A DNA stretch of 64,000 nt from Diploptera punctata (GCA_030220185.1 JASPKZ010004561.1:293001-357000); one strand, 5' to 3'. Positions 1-11,425 are shown, counted from the stretch's first letter. The notes: generated by a model not told the origin, from the letters alone. Program-made: numbers and translations.

Positions 1-345
1 TCTACACTGTTTTGTTTTATTCCATTGTTGTAATTTGAATAACTGCCTTTCCAACGGTAATTTCATATTTCCTGTAATGGTAATATTTTCATCACACAAC
101 ACGATCACACGTATAGCCATATTTATGATTCACCCCGTATTATTTCGTTCCCAATTGTAGCATAAAACCTTAACGAATCTCCTTCATTTGATTCTACTAG
201 TGGCTTGCGGTGGTCACCGCAATTACCCCATCTGTATGACGAAAATGTACTTGTATCTTATGGTTTATAACAATTTAATTTCCAAATTATTCAGTTTATA
301 AATAGTATAAGCATTTGTATTGACTTAGGCTTTCCCGGCCGGAGT
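1..345. other. No gene seen; possible hAT-like end fragment
   Basis: No coding signal. Around 199-245 the sequence (TAGTGGCTTGCGGTGGTC, later TATGACGA) resembles the left end of the hAT-like element that starts at 43528, so this may be a fragment of that family. Confidence 0.3.
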
Positions 346-347
346 TG

Positions 348-557
348 CTATGATGATCTTGAAGAAGATTTGAGGACTGTAGGCCGTGGTCTCGAGGCTT
401 GAAGTTCCCCGACGTTTCGCCAGAGACTGCGTCTGGCATCCTCAAGGGTTGTCTTGACCTTGAGGATGCCAGAAGCAGTCTCTGGTGAAACGCCGTGGAA
501 CTTCCTGCTTCGAGACCACGGCCTACAGCCCAGAAATCTTCTTCAAGATCATCATAG
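348..557. repeat. Penelope-like (P) terminal inverted pair
   Basis: Two arms of about 100 bp face each other (348-448 and 454-557), sharing CTATGATGATCTTGAAGAAG, the CCGTGGTCTCGAG block and the TTTCGCCAGAGAC block. The + arm reads TTGAGGA (460-466), a stem-loop GCCAGA...TCTGGT, then GAAAC (487-491). That order matches the hammerhead core CUGANGA / stem II / GAAA known from Penelope-like element termini, with C3 changed. The copy at about 5090 belongs to the same family. Confidence 0.5.
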
Positions 558-596
558 TATGAGCATTTATTATTGTAAATGTGTTTCGAGAAATTT

Positions 597-669
597 ACCA
601 TATTTTTTAAAACCTGGTTGAGTAGCAGACAAGGCCTTAAGGTCTTAACTCTGCCAGGTAAAATAAAGC

Positions 670-729
<60 letters not shown>

Positions 730-730
730 A
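597..730 (+). mobile_element. Retroposon 3' tail (AATAAA) with (ATT)n
   Basis: CCTGGTTGAGTAGCAGACAAGG...AACTCTGCCAGG followed by AAAATAAAG and a pure (ATT)n run at 671-728. The same tail, with small changes, recurs at 10503, 21408, 35285 and on the minus strand near 54600. The (ATT)n tracts of this window are thus probably retroposon 3' tails. Confidence 0.6.
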
Positions 731-1095
731 ACTTATGTCGATGGAAATGGATTTCTTGAGAAGAGCAGCAAGATGTTCAAAATTAGACAAAATAAATACC
801 GTCATAACAGAAAAAATGAATATTGGTTATTCAATAGTAGATTATATACGGTAAAGCAATTAAATTGGTATGGGCACGTACGACGAACGCAAGAAGAAAG
901 ATTACCCAGGAAAACATTGGAATGGTGTACACCTGGAAGAAGGAGGAGAGGAAGACCTCGTAAATGCAAGAAATAAGAATTGGAATGAGAGCAAGAGGAC
1001 TGGAGGACATGCATTCGATGGAGAGAGACGAGTGGAGAAGAAAAATAAAACTTTAGACACAGAAAGATGTGTAAACATTAAAATTTTGTATATAG
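731..1095 (+). mobile_element. LINE C-terminal fragment (degraded)
   Basis: Across two frames it encodes MEMDFLRRAARCSK, LNWYGHVRRTQEERLPRK and GRRRRGRPRK, the C-terminal segment after the reverse transcriptase of RTE-like retrotransposons. It is frameshifted near 960 and followed by an (ATT)n tract at 1100-1130. A minus-strand copy of the same family lies at 12255-12561. Confidence 0.65.
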
Positions 1096-1100
1096 ATAAA

Positions 1101-1135
<35 letters not shown>

Positions 1136-1230
1136 TATCATCATCATCATTACCATAATAGTAGAGTATATAAAAATAATATTTTACAATTTATACTCAT
1201 GTATGCACATGCAGTGATACTCACTTAAAT

Positions 1231-1811
1231 ATGTCTGTAGTGTATATTGAACAATCACTCCATTCCATTTTTAGTAATTTGACAAATCATATTTATCAGT
1301 TTGAGATTGATGGAAAAATTATAGAACAAGTGTCAGATTTCTCTTACTTAGGAAGTGTATTTGCAGAGTATAAGAGTGACATTGATTCAAAATTACAAAA
1401 ATATAATAAAATGAATGGGGTAATACGAAGACTTTTGGTAAACAGATGAGGACAGAGACAAAACTAAGATTACACAACGTCACATCAAAAGCTGCTCTAA
1501 AATACGGAAGTGAAATTTGGATTTTAAATAAAAGAAACTCTCATAAACTTCAAGTAAGCCAAATGCGCTTCTTACGATCATTGTTAGGAGTTAATAGACT
1601 GGATCACCAAAGGAACACTATTATCAGAGGAAAACTTGGAGTAGCAAGTTTAAATGAAGATATCCAAAGATACCAACAAGAATGGAAAAATCATCTGAGA
1701 AGAATGGCAAGAAATAGACTTCCAAAATTGGCATTCCAATATACCCCAACTGGACATAGGGACCAAGGAAGACCAAAACATCGGTGGAAAGATCAAGACC
1801 ATCTTCGCTAG
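1231..1811 (+). mobile_element. LINE C-terminal fragment, second family
   Basis: Frames at 1231-1449 and 1446-1811 together give FEIDGKIIEQVSDFSYLG, LKYGSEIWILNKRNSHKLQ, MRFLRSLLGVNRLDHQRN and GRPKHRWKDQD. This is the connection region after the RT domain of a non-LTR element. The two parts overlap by a frameshift, and the 5' part including YADD is absent. The ORF ends at a stop at 1809-1811. Confidence 0.65.
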
Positions 1812-1911
1812 GTTTACCGTACAGGCCACATGGCCTAAAACGAATTTGTTCATGATGATGATGATATTTATCAGTAACTCTAACTAAAACTCGTGAAACC
1901 AAATTAATACC

Positions 1912-2930
1912 GCATTTAAAAAATGACCTACAACGTCCAGTCCAGTCTTTTCACCAAATTGCAATAAACTACAACATGGAAATCTCAACGGAAACATCTA
2001 AAGTCGTGGCATTCCTAGGAAAAGACCCAGTTCGCAGTAAAATTGTTCCATCCATAGTAATTCTGTCCGAGGGCAGGTCCTTCACTGCAATAATAGCATT
2101 TTCATGCTATGCTTGCAGCTTTACTAGGGAATTGTAGGTGTGGTAGCTTCCCGTTGCTTTCCACACCGGTGAAGGATGATGATGATGATAATGATAAGGG
2201 TGATGATGATGATGGCCATATGATTTCGTGGACCGTTTGGGCCTTAATGTTTTCCTGACATTTGTCTTACAGGCGATAAAAACCTCGCCCAGAAATACTA
2301 CCCCGACCCGGGATCGAACCCGGGTCCGCTGCGTGACAAGGCAGCACGCAACCTTAGACCACAGCGGTGGTCACATAAAATTGTTATTAATAATAAAATA
2401 TTAGAACAAACTAACACATTTAACTATCTCGGATACCAATTTACATACGAAGAGGAAAAAGATTTTAATTTTAAAAAAGTATAAAATTTAACAGAGTAAT
2501 AGAAATTATAAATAATATTTTCAAGCCAAACACAGTACAGCAACACACACGAACTAGAATTTATAAAACACTGGCCAGACCCATATTATGTTACGGCAGT
2601 GAGGCCTGGACAATTCGCAGAGTAGATGAACAAAGATTAACTGCGGCAGAAATGAAATTTATGAGACGTACTGCGGGCTACTCAAGAACAGACCATAAAA
2701 TGAATTCTGAGATTCTCAAAGAATTACAAACAGAATCAGTCATTGAATATGTACAAAAATACAGAAACAACTGAAAATCTCACGTAAGAAAAATGAGCAG
2801 AACAAGAATCCCGCGTTAAATTTTAAATTACCAGCCACCAGGCAAGAGATCTTTGGGCAGACCCTTCAAACGTTGGATTGAGACCGTAACAGACCACTAG
2901 GTCTATCACATGAAAGGAAGAAGAAGAAAA
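1912..2930 (+). mobile_element. LINE-B-like C-terminal fragment, split by a SINE2
   Basis: Reads with frameshifts as NMEISTETSKVVAFLGKDP before the SINE and NNKILEQTNTFNYLGY, TLARPILCYGSEAWTIRR, MKFMRRTAGYSRTDHK and KRSLGRPFKRWIE after it, ending in GAAGAAGAAG. Close in type to LINE-B but more diverged. Several in-frame stops show it is dead. Confidence 0.65.
2048..2375 (-). mobile_element. SINE2, full length, inserted in a LINE
   Basis: Flanked by a perfect 10-bp duplication TAAAATTGTT (2038-2047 and 2376-2385). On the minus strand it begins with a tRNA-like head (box B GGTTCGATCCC type), runs through a conserved GCCCAAACGGTCC body and ends with CAGTGAAGGACCTGCC...GAATTACTATGGATGG. The tail includes a hairpin centred on AGCATTTTCATGCT. 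Confidence 0.8.
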
Positions 2931-2934
2931 AACT

Positions 2935-3160
2935 CAGTACCGATATTAAATTATTTCACGTTGATTTCCATAAATAATATATACACATTCGTAATCATTA
3001 AATTGTTGAGTTATTGAATTAGATGGTATAAATAAAGCTTCTTAAATTGCTATAGCTGGCAAAGTATACCACATAATTTGATTTTATATTGTTTCTCTGT
3101 GTTTTGTAAAAATATAACTTGCATACATAAGATATTATGAATGTAAAAATAGTAATTCAA
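2935..3160. repeat. Fragment related to the 43.5-46 kb hAT-like element
   Basis: CGATATTAAATT, TATATACACATTCGTAAT and ATAAATAAAG blocks align in order with 43795-44035, with many differences. No coding potential seen. Confidence 0.4.
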
Positions 3161-3164
3161 CTAA

Positions 3165-3345
3165 ATTGGAAACACCATCTTGAAATAATGAGTTCAAATC
3201 GGATCCCCAAAGCTGTTTATAATTATATACCAAGAGGACGAAGATCTCTGGGCCGTCCTATGAAACGCTGGATGGAAAAAATTCTGTAGGATCGTAATAG
3301 GCCTTGGCCTAATACCTGGAAGAGTGAAGTTATCCAGAACTAATG
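3165..3345 (+). mobile_element. LINE-B 3' fragment
   Basis: Encodes WKHHLEIMSSNRIPKAVYNY, RGRRSLGRPMKRWMEKIL and stops, then the shared 3' UTR GGCCTTGGCCTAATACCTGGAAG. It is a 5'-truncated copy like those at 15323, 22977, 27450 and 41660. Confidence 0.7.
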
Positions 3346-3371
3346 TTTTCCAATCGTCACCTCTATATTTA

Positions 3372-4055
3372 TCATAAGTAATGCCACGAGAATTTGGAAA
3401 TCAAGAGTGGCATTTGTTAAGACTATTTAACGAATAAAATTAAGCTGTTTACTCACAAATCATTATTTAACTATAGTTTTTTTTAATATTTATATATTTA
3501 ATGTAAACGGCGATGTTGGAAAACAAATGAGAAACGATAGGTACGCTTCATCTGCTTCTTTTGTTTATCACTGCAACCAGATTATACTATTTATTACCAA
3601 AGGAACGCAATATTGTAAGAATGCTCTCTAGTGGAGAAAAAATGAAACACATCAAACTGTATATTAATTCATTTCTGATGTGGTATGATGTAAATATGAC
3701 AATTATATTTTTCTGGATTATTACCTGGGAAAAAATACATTTAAGAAAGTGCAAACAGTGGTTTCTTTTTTTGGTGGTATAATAAATTGCTACAAATGTT
3801 TTTATATTAACTCCTGCAAGCGCTATGTGTTGACATCTATGCACTATATATACAATCTGGTAGCCGTATTTCTTATAGGCTAAGTCACTGCAAAATAATG
3901 GTCGGACCTGTTCAGAATATTAAAAGGAGGAGCTTTCTTTAATATGGTAAATATAACACTGATAAATATTTCGTGAAACACGACTCCGATTGGTTGTAAA
4001 ACAGAAATCATTGAAACGTGATTGGTCATTGACTCCCATTTGGCGCATGAGTTAA
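3372..4055 (+). repeat. R1 interspersed repeat, copy a
   Basis: Starts ATCATAAGTAATGCCACGAG and ends GCGCATGAGTTAAAGAGTCAT. Seven copies occur in this window, one way round or the other (3372, 9619, 36647, 51303, 53532, 60950, 61574). Ends share an imperfect inverted core (ATGCCACGA / ATGCCCCAA) that suggests a non-autonomous DNA element. A 73-codon frame (3561-3782) is also open in copy b, but so is the opposite strand, so it is not taken as a gene. Confidence 0.6.
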
Positions 4056-4074
4056 AGAGTCATCATCATCCTTC

Positions 4075-4640
4075 ACGGATTAGGTGTGTCTGTTCCGATC
4101 TCACATCTGTTCAGTTCAGCGCTTTCTTGGTCTTCCTACCGATCTAGGATTATACATCAGTGCCATCTTTGGTATCGTATCCTCTGTGATTCTTTGCAGA
4201 TGTTCTATCCAATTGTTCCTGTGTTCTTCTATTTGTTCTACTTTAATTCCTCTCTAATATTCTCATTTCTAATATGTTCTTCTCTTGTACAACCTTTCAC
4301 AGCCCATGAATCTCATTTCCGTTGCATGAATTTTACTTTTTTCTTTATCCTTCAGGACCCAGGCCTTACATCCATACATCGCCGCTGGTAGTGCCATCGT
4401 TGAGTAAAATCTTAACTGCATATCCTTTCTTATTTTGTTTCTCAGAGTTCGTCTCATTGTTCCACAAACATGTTGAAATATCTGTATTTTCTTATTTATA
4501 TCTTATTCTTCTTCATAAGTTATATCGCAGTCCAAATACTGGAAGTGTGAAACCTGTTCCAACACTTTATCTTCTATTATTATTTTTGTTCTTACTGGGT
4601 ACTTTCCATGAAAAACCATTACTTTAGTTTTTGATTTTGA
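4075..4640 (-). mobile_element. LINE C-terminal fragment (degraded)
   Basis: The minus strand reads MRRTLRNKIRKDMQLRFYST, PAAMYGCKAWVLKDKEKSKI and ATEMRFMGC, the YG-x-E/A-W plus RFM segment found after the RT of many insect LINEs. It lacks the RT core and has several frame breaks. Confidence 0.55.
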
Positions 4641-4711
4641 AATTTGTGTAATTTATCTTTCTCAAATCATTTAAAATTAGAATCTTATATAAAAAAAAAT
4701 AAGAAAATTGT

Positions 4712-5052
4712 CCCGCGCCGTAGCCGAGCGGTTAAGGTAGGAAGCCTTGGCGCAGAGCTACGGGACTTGCGCTGGTTCGAGTCTCCATGGGGGAAGAAAT
4801 TTTCTCATGGTATTTCGGCCAGTATGGGACCGGTGCCCACCCAGCATCGTGAGGCAATTGGGTAGCTACAATAAATAGCGGCTCCAGGTTGAGGAACCAG
4901 CTATAACGGCTGGGGGACTCGACATGCTAACCACATGTCACCCCTACACTGGCTGTTGATCATCTACCTCTGTGATTGACACATGTGGATGTGAAGGGCC
5001 AGCAGCCGGCTGGTAAAAGGGCAACAGCTGAAAAGTGGAAAGACCCTCAATC
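4712..5052 (+). mobile_element. SINE4, full-length (tRNA-Leu/Ser-like head)
   Basis: The head GCGCCGTAGCCGAGCGGTTA carries a box A of a long-arm tRNA type, and GGTTCGAGTCTCC is box B. The body includes GGCTGGGGGACTCGACATG and TGACACATGTGGATGTGAAG. Copies: partial at 5580-5705 and minus strand at 32205-32512. Confidence 0.75.
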
Positions 5053-5087
5053 GGAATATATAAAAATTAATGTTTGTTTGACTTAGG

Positions 5088-5245
5088 CTTTCACGGCCGG
5101 AGTTACTATGATGATCTTGTAGAAGATTTCCGGGCTGTTGGCCGTGGACTTGAGGCTTGTAGTTCCCCAACGTTTCGCCAGAGACTTGGAGAACTACAAG
5201 ACCACGGCCAACAGTCCGGAAATCGTCTACAAATCATCATAATGA
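5088..5245. repeat. Penelope-like (P) terminal inverted pair, second copy
   Basis: Arms 5105-5170 and 5180-5243 are inverted copies sharing ATGATGATCTTGTAGAAGAT and the GGCCGTGG block, with CGTTTCGCCAGAGAC at the turn. It matches 348-557 but has a shorter loop and has lost the second ribozyme-like core. Confidence 0.5.
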
Positions 5246-5579
5246 TTGTTTGTTCGTACTTTATGCGCGGCCATACCGTTCATCCGATTGTGATGGGGTT
5301 TTATGCAAAATGTTCAGGAGATTCCCGGGATGAACATAGGCTATAAGGGAGTTGTGATACTCAACTCCTACACCCTTAAAAATCGCCCTTTGTAGAGGAA
5401 AACGTGACAAAAGTAGCTCTTTGGACGTTTAAATGGCTTACGCTGCCTAAACCACAATAAATACACAAAATTAATGTACGCAGAATTGAATATCTCAAAA
5501 AGCTCTACAAAAAAGTTCGCGACAGCATATGTTTATCTCTTACGGATAACTCACAAAAACCATTTTTGTCTTTCATTGA

Positions 5580-5705
5580 TACCAAGTGGTTAAGGCAAGA
5601 AGTCTTGGCGCAGAACTACGGGACTTACGCTGGTTCGAGTCTCTAAGGGGGAAGAAATTTTTCTCATGGAATTTCGGTCTGTATGGGACCGGTACACAGT
5701 GGGTC
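5580..5705 (+). mobile_element. SINE4 partial copy
   Basis: Matches SINE4 from the D-arm (AAGTGGTTAAGGCAAGAAG) through box B (GGTTCGAGTCTC) to GTATGGGACCGGT, then breaks off. The first ten bases of the head and the whole 3' body are missing. Confidence 0.65.
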
Positions 5706-6352
5706 AGAAATGAAATCTAGCTGGGGTAAAAAAAAAAAAACTGTTTTGACTCACTCTCATTATTTTATCTTTTTTTTTTCACTATAATATATTTGTTATA
5801 TGACGGTTGAATTGAACGTTCGGGCATGACGTCTGCCGGGTACGCTAGTAAATAATAATTTTCCTCTTGGCATCCAGGACAACATGTCTACCAGGACAAT
5901 TACATTGGTGTGGCGTGGCAATAGCTATTATATCAGGCAACAGTAAAAAGACACGACAATGGGAGAGACAAAGTTGTAAAGAAACCCTCTACCATACTTC
6001 AGTACAAGAAAAATATGAAGGTCGTAACGGGGCTGACCAGTACCTCAATCCCCAGAAAAACAGTGAAATGTAGCAAGAATGTTGTGCTGTGGCTTCTAAA
6101 TTGAGCACTATATGCTTTTAGGGTCTATAAATTTCAAAAAGCTAACAGAAAAAGTCATACAATTTTTTTTTTGTTTGAAACCGCCTCTTGTTGGCAGCCG
6201 TGAAATTGGGACCACACAATGCGAAAGAGGTGGGAATAGTGTGAGTAAATGCAACCATCCTTAAGACACCATAACAAGACCCACCAGGGAGGTTGTTTGG
6301 AGACATGAAGGAACATAAATTCTCCAATTATTGCCCTATGTATTTTATTCAC

Positions 6353-6646
6353 CAATGCCCCAGGTTGTCATTTCGACATTTCTGGTGTTCTCTCCTGGCA
6401 TGGCTTTTATTGTAACTCACTTCTGAAGTTGGGGCGCCTGGAAGGCGGAGTTACGTTACCCCGATGATATGATGGGCGATAAAAGAAAATGAAGCGCCAG
6501 GAGAGTTCTTAACCTAAGTTCCAGACCATGGGCAACCACAGGAATGATTCCCTTTAAGGAAAAATTCCTATGGTTTGACCGGGAATCGAACCCGCGATCT
6601 CATGAACAGTAGTCAGGAACGCTGACCACTAGCCCATGAGGCGATC
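6353..6646 (-). mobile_element. SINE2-related element with a different tRNA head
   Basis: On the minus strand the head ATCGCCTCATGGGCTAGTGG with box B GGTTCGATTCCC starts a body that ends in GGGGCATTGGTG, passing through GGAGAGAACACCAGAAATGT and GCCAGGAGAG. The 3' half matches 20500-20700 while the head does not, so head exchange between SINE subfamilies is likely. Confidence 0.65.
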
Positions 6647-6671
6647 TTGCCATATGTATAGTGAACATAAA

Positions 6672-6885
6672 ATGTAAAGTGATCCCACTACAGGCCTCAG
6701 GAGGCCCTTGGGATAGCAGGATGTTAAGTTTCCCACTTTTTCTGGACAATCGGCACTTGATGTCAGCCGGGTTGTCAGCCCTTTACTCCTAGAACAAGCG
6801 TCCGGTACTCATTTCAGTTGAGGCTGAGTAAACCCCAGGGTCATAGTGTTGCCAGAAGGTTTGGGTCAGTTTAAAAATCCGTCCC
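6672..6885 (-). mobile_element. SINE1, head lost
   Basis: The minus-strand body of SINE1: GTCGACTCAGCC-type block, CAACCCGGCTGAC and AGGCCTGTAGTGGGATCAC are all recognisable. The tRNA head and box B are deleted. Confidence 0.65.
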
Positions 6886-7069
6886 ATAGGGACATAAGAG
6901 GAAGGAAACTCGCTATTGTGCTACTTTTGCTCTCAGTTTTTATATAAAGGAGAATTTTATGAACGGTATCACATCCTCAAGTTCTACTATAGGGACTGAT
7001 AAGTACACTAATAAAATATAACATAAATATTATTACTACTGAATGTAGATATTTTGATTTAGAAACCAT

Positions 7070-7835
7070 ATTGAGTAACACTAAGAAATTGTGACTGGAA
7101 GTAAATATCAATAAATCTAAATATATGGTCACACATAAATACATTATATAATGGAAATGGACAGCTAATGACAAATGAGGGAAATTTTGAGGAAGTGGCT
7201 GAATTCAAATACCTAGGAACAATAATCACAAACAGGAATGAGATGCACAAAGAAATTAAACATAGGCTCAATTCTGGAAATGCGTGCTATTATGCATTGC
7301 AGAGACTCTTGACGCCCCAACTCCTTCAAGAAACGTTAAGCTGAAAATATATAAAACTATTATTCTACCTGTTATATTATATGGATGTGAAGCATGGACT
7401 CTTACTTTAAGGGAGGAAAGAAGATTACGAGTATTTGAGAATAAAGTTCTTTAGAAAAATTTTGGACCAAAGAGAGATGAACAGACAGGTAAATGAGGAA
7501 GACTGCATAACAATGAACTACATGGTCTTTATAGGAAGCCAGATATAATAAGAACAGTTAACTCTCGTAGACTGCGATGGGCAGGACATGTGGCACGTAT
7601 GGGGAATGAAATACGTGCACGGAAGCTTCTTGTAGGAAAGCCAGAGGGAAAACGCCCAGATGGTAGACCAAGAATGAGGTGGGAGAATAACATTAACTAT
7701 GATTTTAGGGAAGTGGATTATACAGGGGATGATTGGAAAACATTGGCTCAGGATAGGGATATATGGGCAGCTTATGTCCGCGCGGTCATGAACCTACGGG
7801 TTTCATAGTGGCAGTGAGCTAGTTAGTTAGTTAAT
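7070..7835 (+). mobile_element. LINE-A 3' fragment
   Basis: Starts inside the RT-connection region (ATTGAGTAACACTAAGAAATTG) and ends in GTTAGTTAGTTA. It encodes, with frameshifts near 7320, 7455 and 7495, NGNGQLMTNEGNFEEV, NSGNACYYALQRLL and RPRMRWENNINYD. The frame 7590-7808 is the intact C-terminus. Dead copy. Confidence 0.75.
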
Positions 7836-7839
7836 ATAA

Positions 7840-8340
7840 ATGTAATATTGTTAAATCCCACACACAGTTATTGACAAAAGTTATTGTAAGTTATATTATA
7901 AAAAAATCAGTTGATTGGATATAAATAGCTTATTAAATTAATACTATGTTGCAATTTTAACTTTTAGAACCTAAAAATATGCTCCTAGTCATAATAATAA
8001 TTTGAACAGTTGTGCTGCACAGCGCTGTGATGACACGTTGTTATATTTATGTTTAATGACGCCATATTGCGTGTCTCTGAATTGACCTGCGTAGTACTAC
8101 AACATCGTATCAGCTTTTTTTTTCATTCTACAATTTTTTACATTCTATAGGTCAAGACCTCACAAACGGAACTCTGACGAAATGATAACGATTCATAAAA
8201 AAATACAGTCTGAGCCATAAGTCATGTTCCCACACGTTCTCACAGCAAACATAAACTAGTTACAAAAATATTAATCTAAGATGTGAAGTAATTGCATTTA
8301 AAATAAATATTTATTTATATATTTTATATAACATGTACTA
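7840..8340. other. AT-rich stretch, nothing recognised
   Basis: No coding frame, RNA gene or recognised repeat. Confidence 0.4.
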
Positions 8341-8812
8341 AGGAAGACAGAATCAAGAACACAGAAATAAGACAGGAACTTGAAATATTTGCAATAACTG
8401 ATAAAATAGATACATCCATCCATTCATAGTAATTCTGCCCGAAGGCAGGTCCTTCACTGCAATCATAGCATTTTCATGCTATGCTTGCTGCTTTACTAGA
8501 GAATTGTGTAGGTGTGGTAGCTTCCCGTTGCTTTCCACACCGGTGAAGGATGATGATGATGAAGATGATGGCCATATGATTTCAGGGACCGTTTGGGCCT
8601 TAAAGTTTTCCTGACATTTGTCTTATAGGTGAGGAAAAACCCCGATAAAAACCTCACCCAGAAAAACTGCCGCGACAGGGAATGGAACCCGGGCCCGCTG
8701 CGTGACAAGGCAGCACGCTACCTCGAGACCACATCGGTGGACAATAGATACATATAGACAAAAATGGAAGCAACACATAGACAGAATGAATGAAGATAGA
8801 TATCCAAAACAC
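8340..8812 (+). mobile_element. LINE fragment interrupted by the SINE2 at 8416
   Basis: 8340-8415 and 8743-8812 join into RIKNTEIRQELEIFAITDK then IDTYRQKWKQHIDRMNEDRY, the RT-connection segment of a LINE. It ends in CATCATCATCATC. Confidence 0.5.
8416..8742 (-). mobile_element. SINE2, full length, in a LINE fragment
   Basis: Perfect 11-bp target duplication AATAGATACAT (8405-8415 and 8743-8753). The tRNA-like head is at the 8742 end (GTCCACCGATGTGGTCTCGA, box B degenerate). The interrupted LINE resumes with YRQKWKQHIDRMNEDRYPK. Confidence 0.8.
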
Positions 8813-8824
8813 CATCATCATCAT

Positions 8825-9115
8825 CATAGTACATTCACGAATTTAGGCCATTTGTTGACCTGTTTCGGCCTCAAGAGAAACACCATCCAAAAGTCTTTTG
8901 AGCGGACGTCCTGGTCTTCTTCTTCCTGCAGGTTGATATCTTAACATTTGTTTGGGTATTCTGTGATCTTCCATTCGATGAACATGTTGTATCCATCTTG
9001 ACTTATAATCAGAAATTTTGTTTTCTAAAGATTCCATATGTAATTCTTCTAAGATGTCTTAATTTTTTTTGTGATCTAGTAGTGTGTATCCTGCAGTCCT
9101 CCGAAGGTATCTCAT
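8825..9115 (-). mobile_element. LINE C-terminal fragment
   Basis: The minus strand gives MRYLRRTAGY-like residues near 9110, then LENKISDYKSRWIQHVHRME, HRIPKQMLRYQPAGRRRPGR and PLKRLLDGV. It is a degraded relative of LINE-B. Confidence 0.55.
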
Positions 9116-9129
9116 TTCAGCAGATCTTA

Positions 9130-9257
9130 ATTAAAATTTAAATAAAAAAACTGTGAGTGATGGAGATATTCCGAATACATATTTGAAAAAAACGATAAAA
9201 AAACTAAATTAAGTACAACTATTGGTACTCATGAGACAAACATCATGTTGACCAGTG
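9130..9257 (-). mobile_element. CACTG-ended element, truncated copy
   Basis: On the minus strand it starts CACTGGTCAACATGATG and matches the first 130 bp of the copies at 21954 and 53901, after a TAA trinucleotide. The rest is missing. Confidence 0.55.
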
Positions 9258-9618
9258 TTATCATTAAATACTAATCAAGTGACACTAGAAAATTCCTAGA
9301 ACACATAACATGTTATCTTTACTATAGAAGTCTGGTTATAGGTGTATAATTACTGAGAAATCATCAAGAATGTATACATTGGAGATCTTTAGGAATTTCT
9401 TATGATTCGTTTAGCAATAAAAATCCTCAGATCATTTTATTCTTTTATTGTATTTCATAACAGCTACAATTAACAACATTCTTAATGCCTTAAACATCAA
9501 CATTAAATCACTCTGTAATAAAGAATCAGATACCGAAGGCGACACATTCCTTATATGAAAATATTCAATCAATATCCTTGAAAACTTGTAAAAGTTTGTC
9601 ACTTATACTCTTTATCAT

Positions 9619-10764
9619 AAGTAATGCCACGAGTTATTTCCAAATTATCGATAAATTCAGGACTCACGAAGTGAGGAGTGAATTTATCTAGAGAATTTGG
9701 AAATCAAGAGTGGCATTTGTTAGGACTATTTAACGAATAAAATTAAGCTGTTTACTCATAAATCATTATTTAACTATAGTCATTTTAAAATATTTATATA
9801 TTTAATGTAAACGGCGATGTTTGAAAACAAATGAGAAACGCTAGGTAGGCCTACGCTTCTACTGCTTCTTTTGTTTATCACTGCAACCAGATCATACTAT
9901 TTATTGCCAAAAGAACGCAATATTGTAAGAATGCTCTCTAGTGGAGAAAAAATGAAACACATCAAACTGTATATTAATTCATTTCTTATGTCGTATGATG
10001 TAAATATGACAATTATATTTTTCTGGATTATTACCTGGGAAAAAATACATTTAAGAAAGTGCAAACAGTGGTTTCTTTTTTTGGTGGTATAATCAATTGC
10101 TACAAATATTTTTATATTAACTCCCCCATGCGGCATGTGTTGACATTCATCCACTATATATACAATCTGGTAGCCGTATTTCTCGGGGGCTCAGTCACTG
10201 CAAAATAATGGTCAGACCTGTTCAGAATATTAAAAAGGAGGTAAAGGTAAAGGTAAAGTGATCCCACTACAGGCCTCAGGAGGCCCTTTGGGTAGTAGGA
10301 GGTTAAGGCTCCCACTTTTTCTTGACAATCGGCACTTGATGTCAGCCGGGTTGTCAGCCCTGCGTGACGGCCGCCTTTACCCCCAGAACAAGCGTCTGGT
10401 ACTCATTTCAATTAGGGGCTGAGTCGACCCCAGGGCCATAGTGCCACCAGAAGGTTTTGGGTCAGTTTAAAAATCCTGACCCCACCGGGACTCGAACACT
10501 CCTGGTGAGTGGAAGAGAGGGCCGCATGGCCTTAACTCCACCAGGCTAAATAAATAAATCTTAAAAAAAAAAAACACTCGACCTTCCGGCTTGTAGCGCA
10601 GTACCTTAACCACTACGCTACGGCGTAGCTTTCTTTAATATGGTAATTATAACACTGATAAATATTTCGTGAAACACGATTCTGATTGGTTGTAAAACAG
10701 AAATCATTGAAACGTGATTGGTCATTGACTCACATTTGGGGCATGAATTAAATAGTCAGTTAAA
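9619..10764 (+). repeat. R1 copy b, carrying a SINE1
   Basis: Starts ATCATAAGTAATGCCACGAG and ends GGGGCATGAATTAAATAGTCA. It holds the palindromic block AATTTATCGATA-type / CACGAAGTGAGGAGTG near the left end. SINE1 sits at 10236-10626. Otherwise about as long as copy a. Confidence 0.6.
10236..10626 (-). mobile_element. SINE1 with another retroposon tail nested in it
   Basis: Minus-strand SINE1 with head GCCGTAGCGTAGTGGTTAAG at 10600-10624 and GGTAAAG repeats at its tail. Inside the head, after GGGACTCGAACACTC, lies a roughly 70-bp insert (10503-10575: CTGGTGAGTGGAAGAGAGGG ... AGGCTAAATAAATAAAT, A12), followed by a repeat of ACACTC. This insert is the same 3' tail that precedes (ATT)n elsewhere. 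Confidence 0.75.
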
Positions 10765-10961
10765 CATAAGGAAGGCCCTATCTACAAATGTTCCATGTTT
10801 GTGGCATCTTCAAATATTCAGTACCAATTTTCTGTTCTTATTTCATTCATGTATACTTATTGATCTTCCTTCTCTCTTCCATTCATTTGGTAAATTTTTC
10901 AATCAAGCGACTACGTTTTTAAATAATCTGAAATTGAATTGTGTATGTTATTTGGGGGGGG

Positions 10962-11264
10962 GGCACGCCGTAGCGTAGTGGTTAAGGCACTGAGCTACAA
11001 GCCGCAGGGTCGAGGGTTCAAGTCCCGTTGGGGTCAGGATTTTTAAACTGACCCAAACCCTCTGGCGGCACTATGGCCCTGGGGTCGACTCAGCCTCTAA
11101 CGGAAATGAGTACCAGACGCTTGTTCTGGCGTAAAGGCGGCCGTCACGCAGGGCTGACAACCCGGCTGACGTAAAGTGCCGATTGTCTAGAAAAAAAAAG
11201 TGGGAGCCTTAACTTCCTACTACCCCAAGGGCCTCCGGGTCTGTTGTGGGATCACTTTACTTTA
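10962..11264 (+). mobile_element. SINE1, full length
   Basis: tRNA-like head GGCACGCCGTAGCGTAGTGG with box B GGTTCAAGTCCCG, then ATTTTTAAACTGACCC, GGGGTCGACTCAGCC, the ATGAGTACCAGACGCTTGTT block and the end GTGGGATCACTTTAC. Preceded by a G9 run. Confidence 0.8.
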
Positions 11265-11382
11265 TGTTCATTTTTTGTATATGAATTTAATTTCCAATTT
11301 ATAACTCTTTTTGAAATTATAGCCTATCTGCGGAGGAAATAAATTTCTGTTATCAAAAGATGAAAATTTTCCTCTATAAATC

Positions 11383-11425
<43 letters not shown>

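Noticed and set aside
296..805. Long frames of Asn, Leu or Ile runs at several places (e.g. 296-805, 12145-12495, 12505-12687)
   Set aside because: They are translations of (ATT)n/(AAT)n tracts and not genes.
4711..4800. A genuine tRNA-Leu or tRNA-Ser gene at the SINE4 head
   Set aside because: The same head with the same 250-bp body recurs at 32205-32512 and in part at 5580, so it is a SINE.
3561..10092. A 73-codon open frame conserved in two R1 copies (3561-3782 and 9871-10092)
   Set aside because: The opposite strand is equally open in both, other R1 copies break it, and it has no recognisable motif. Conservation follows from the repeats being recent copies.
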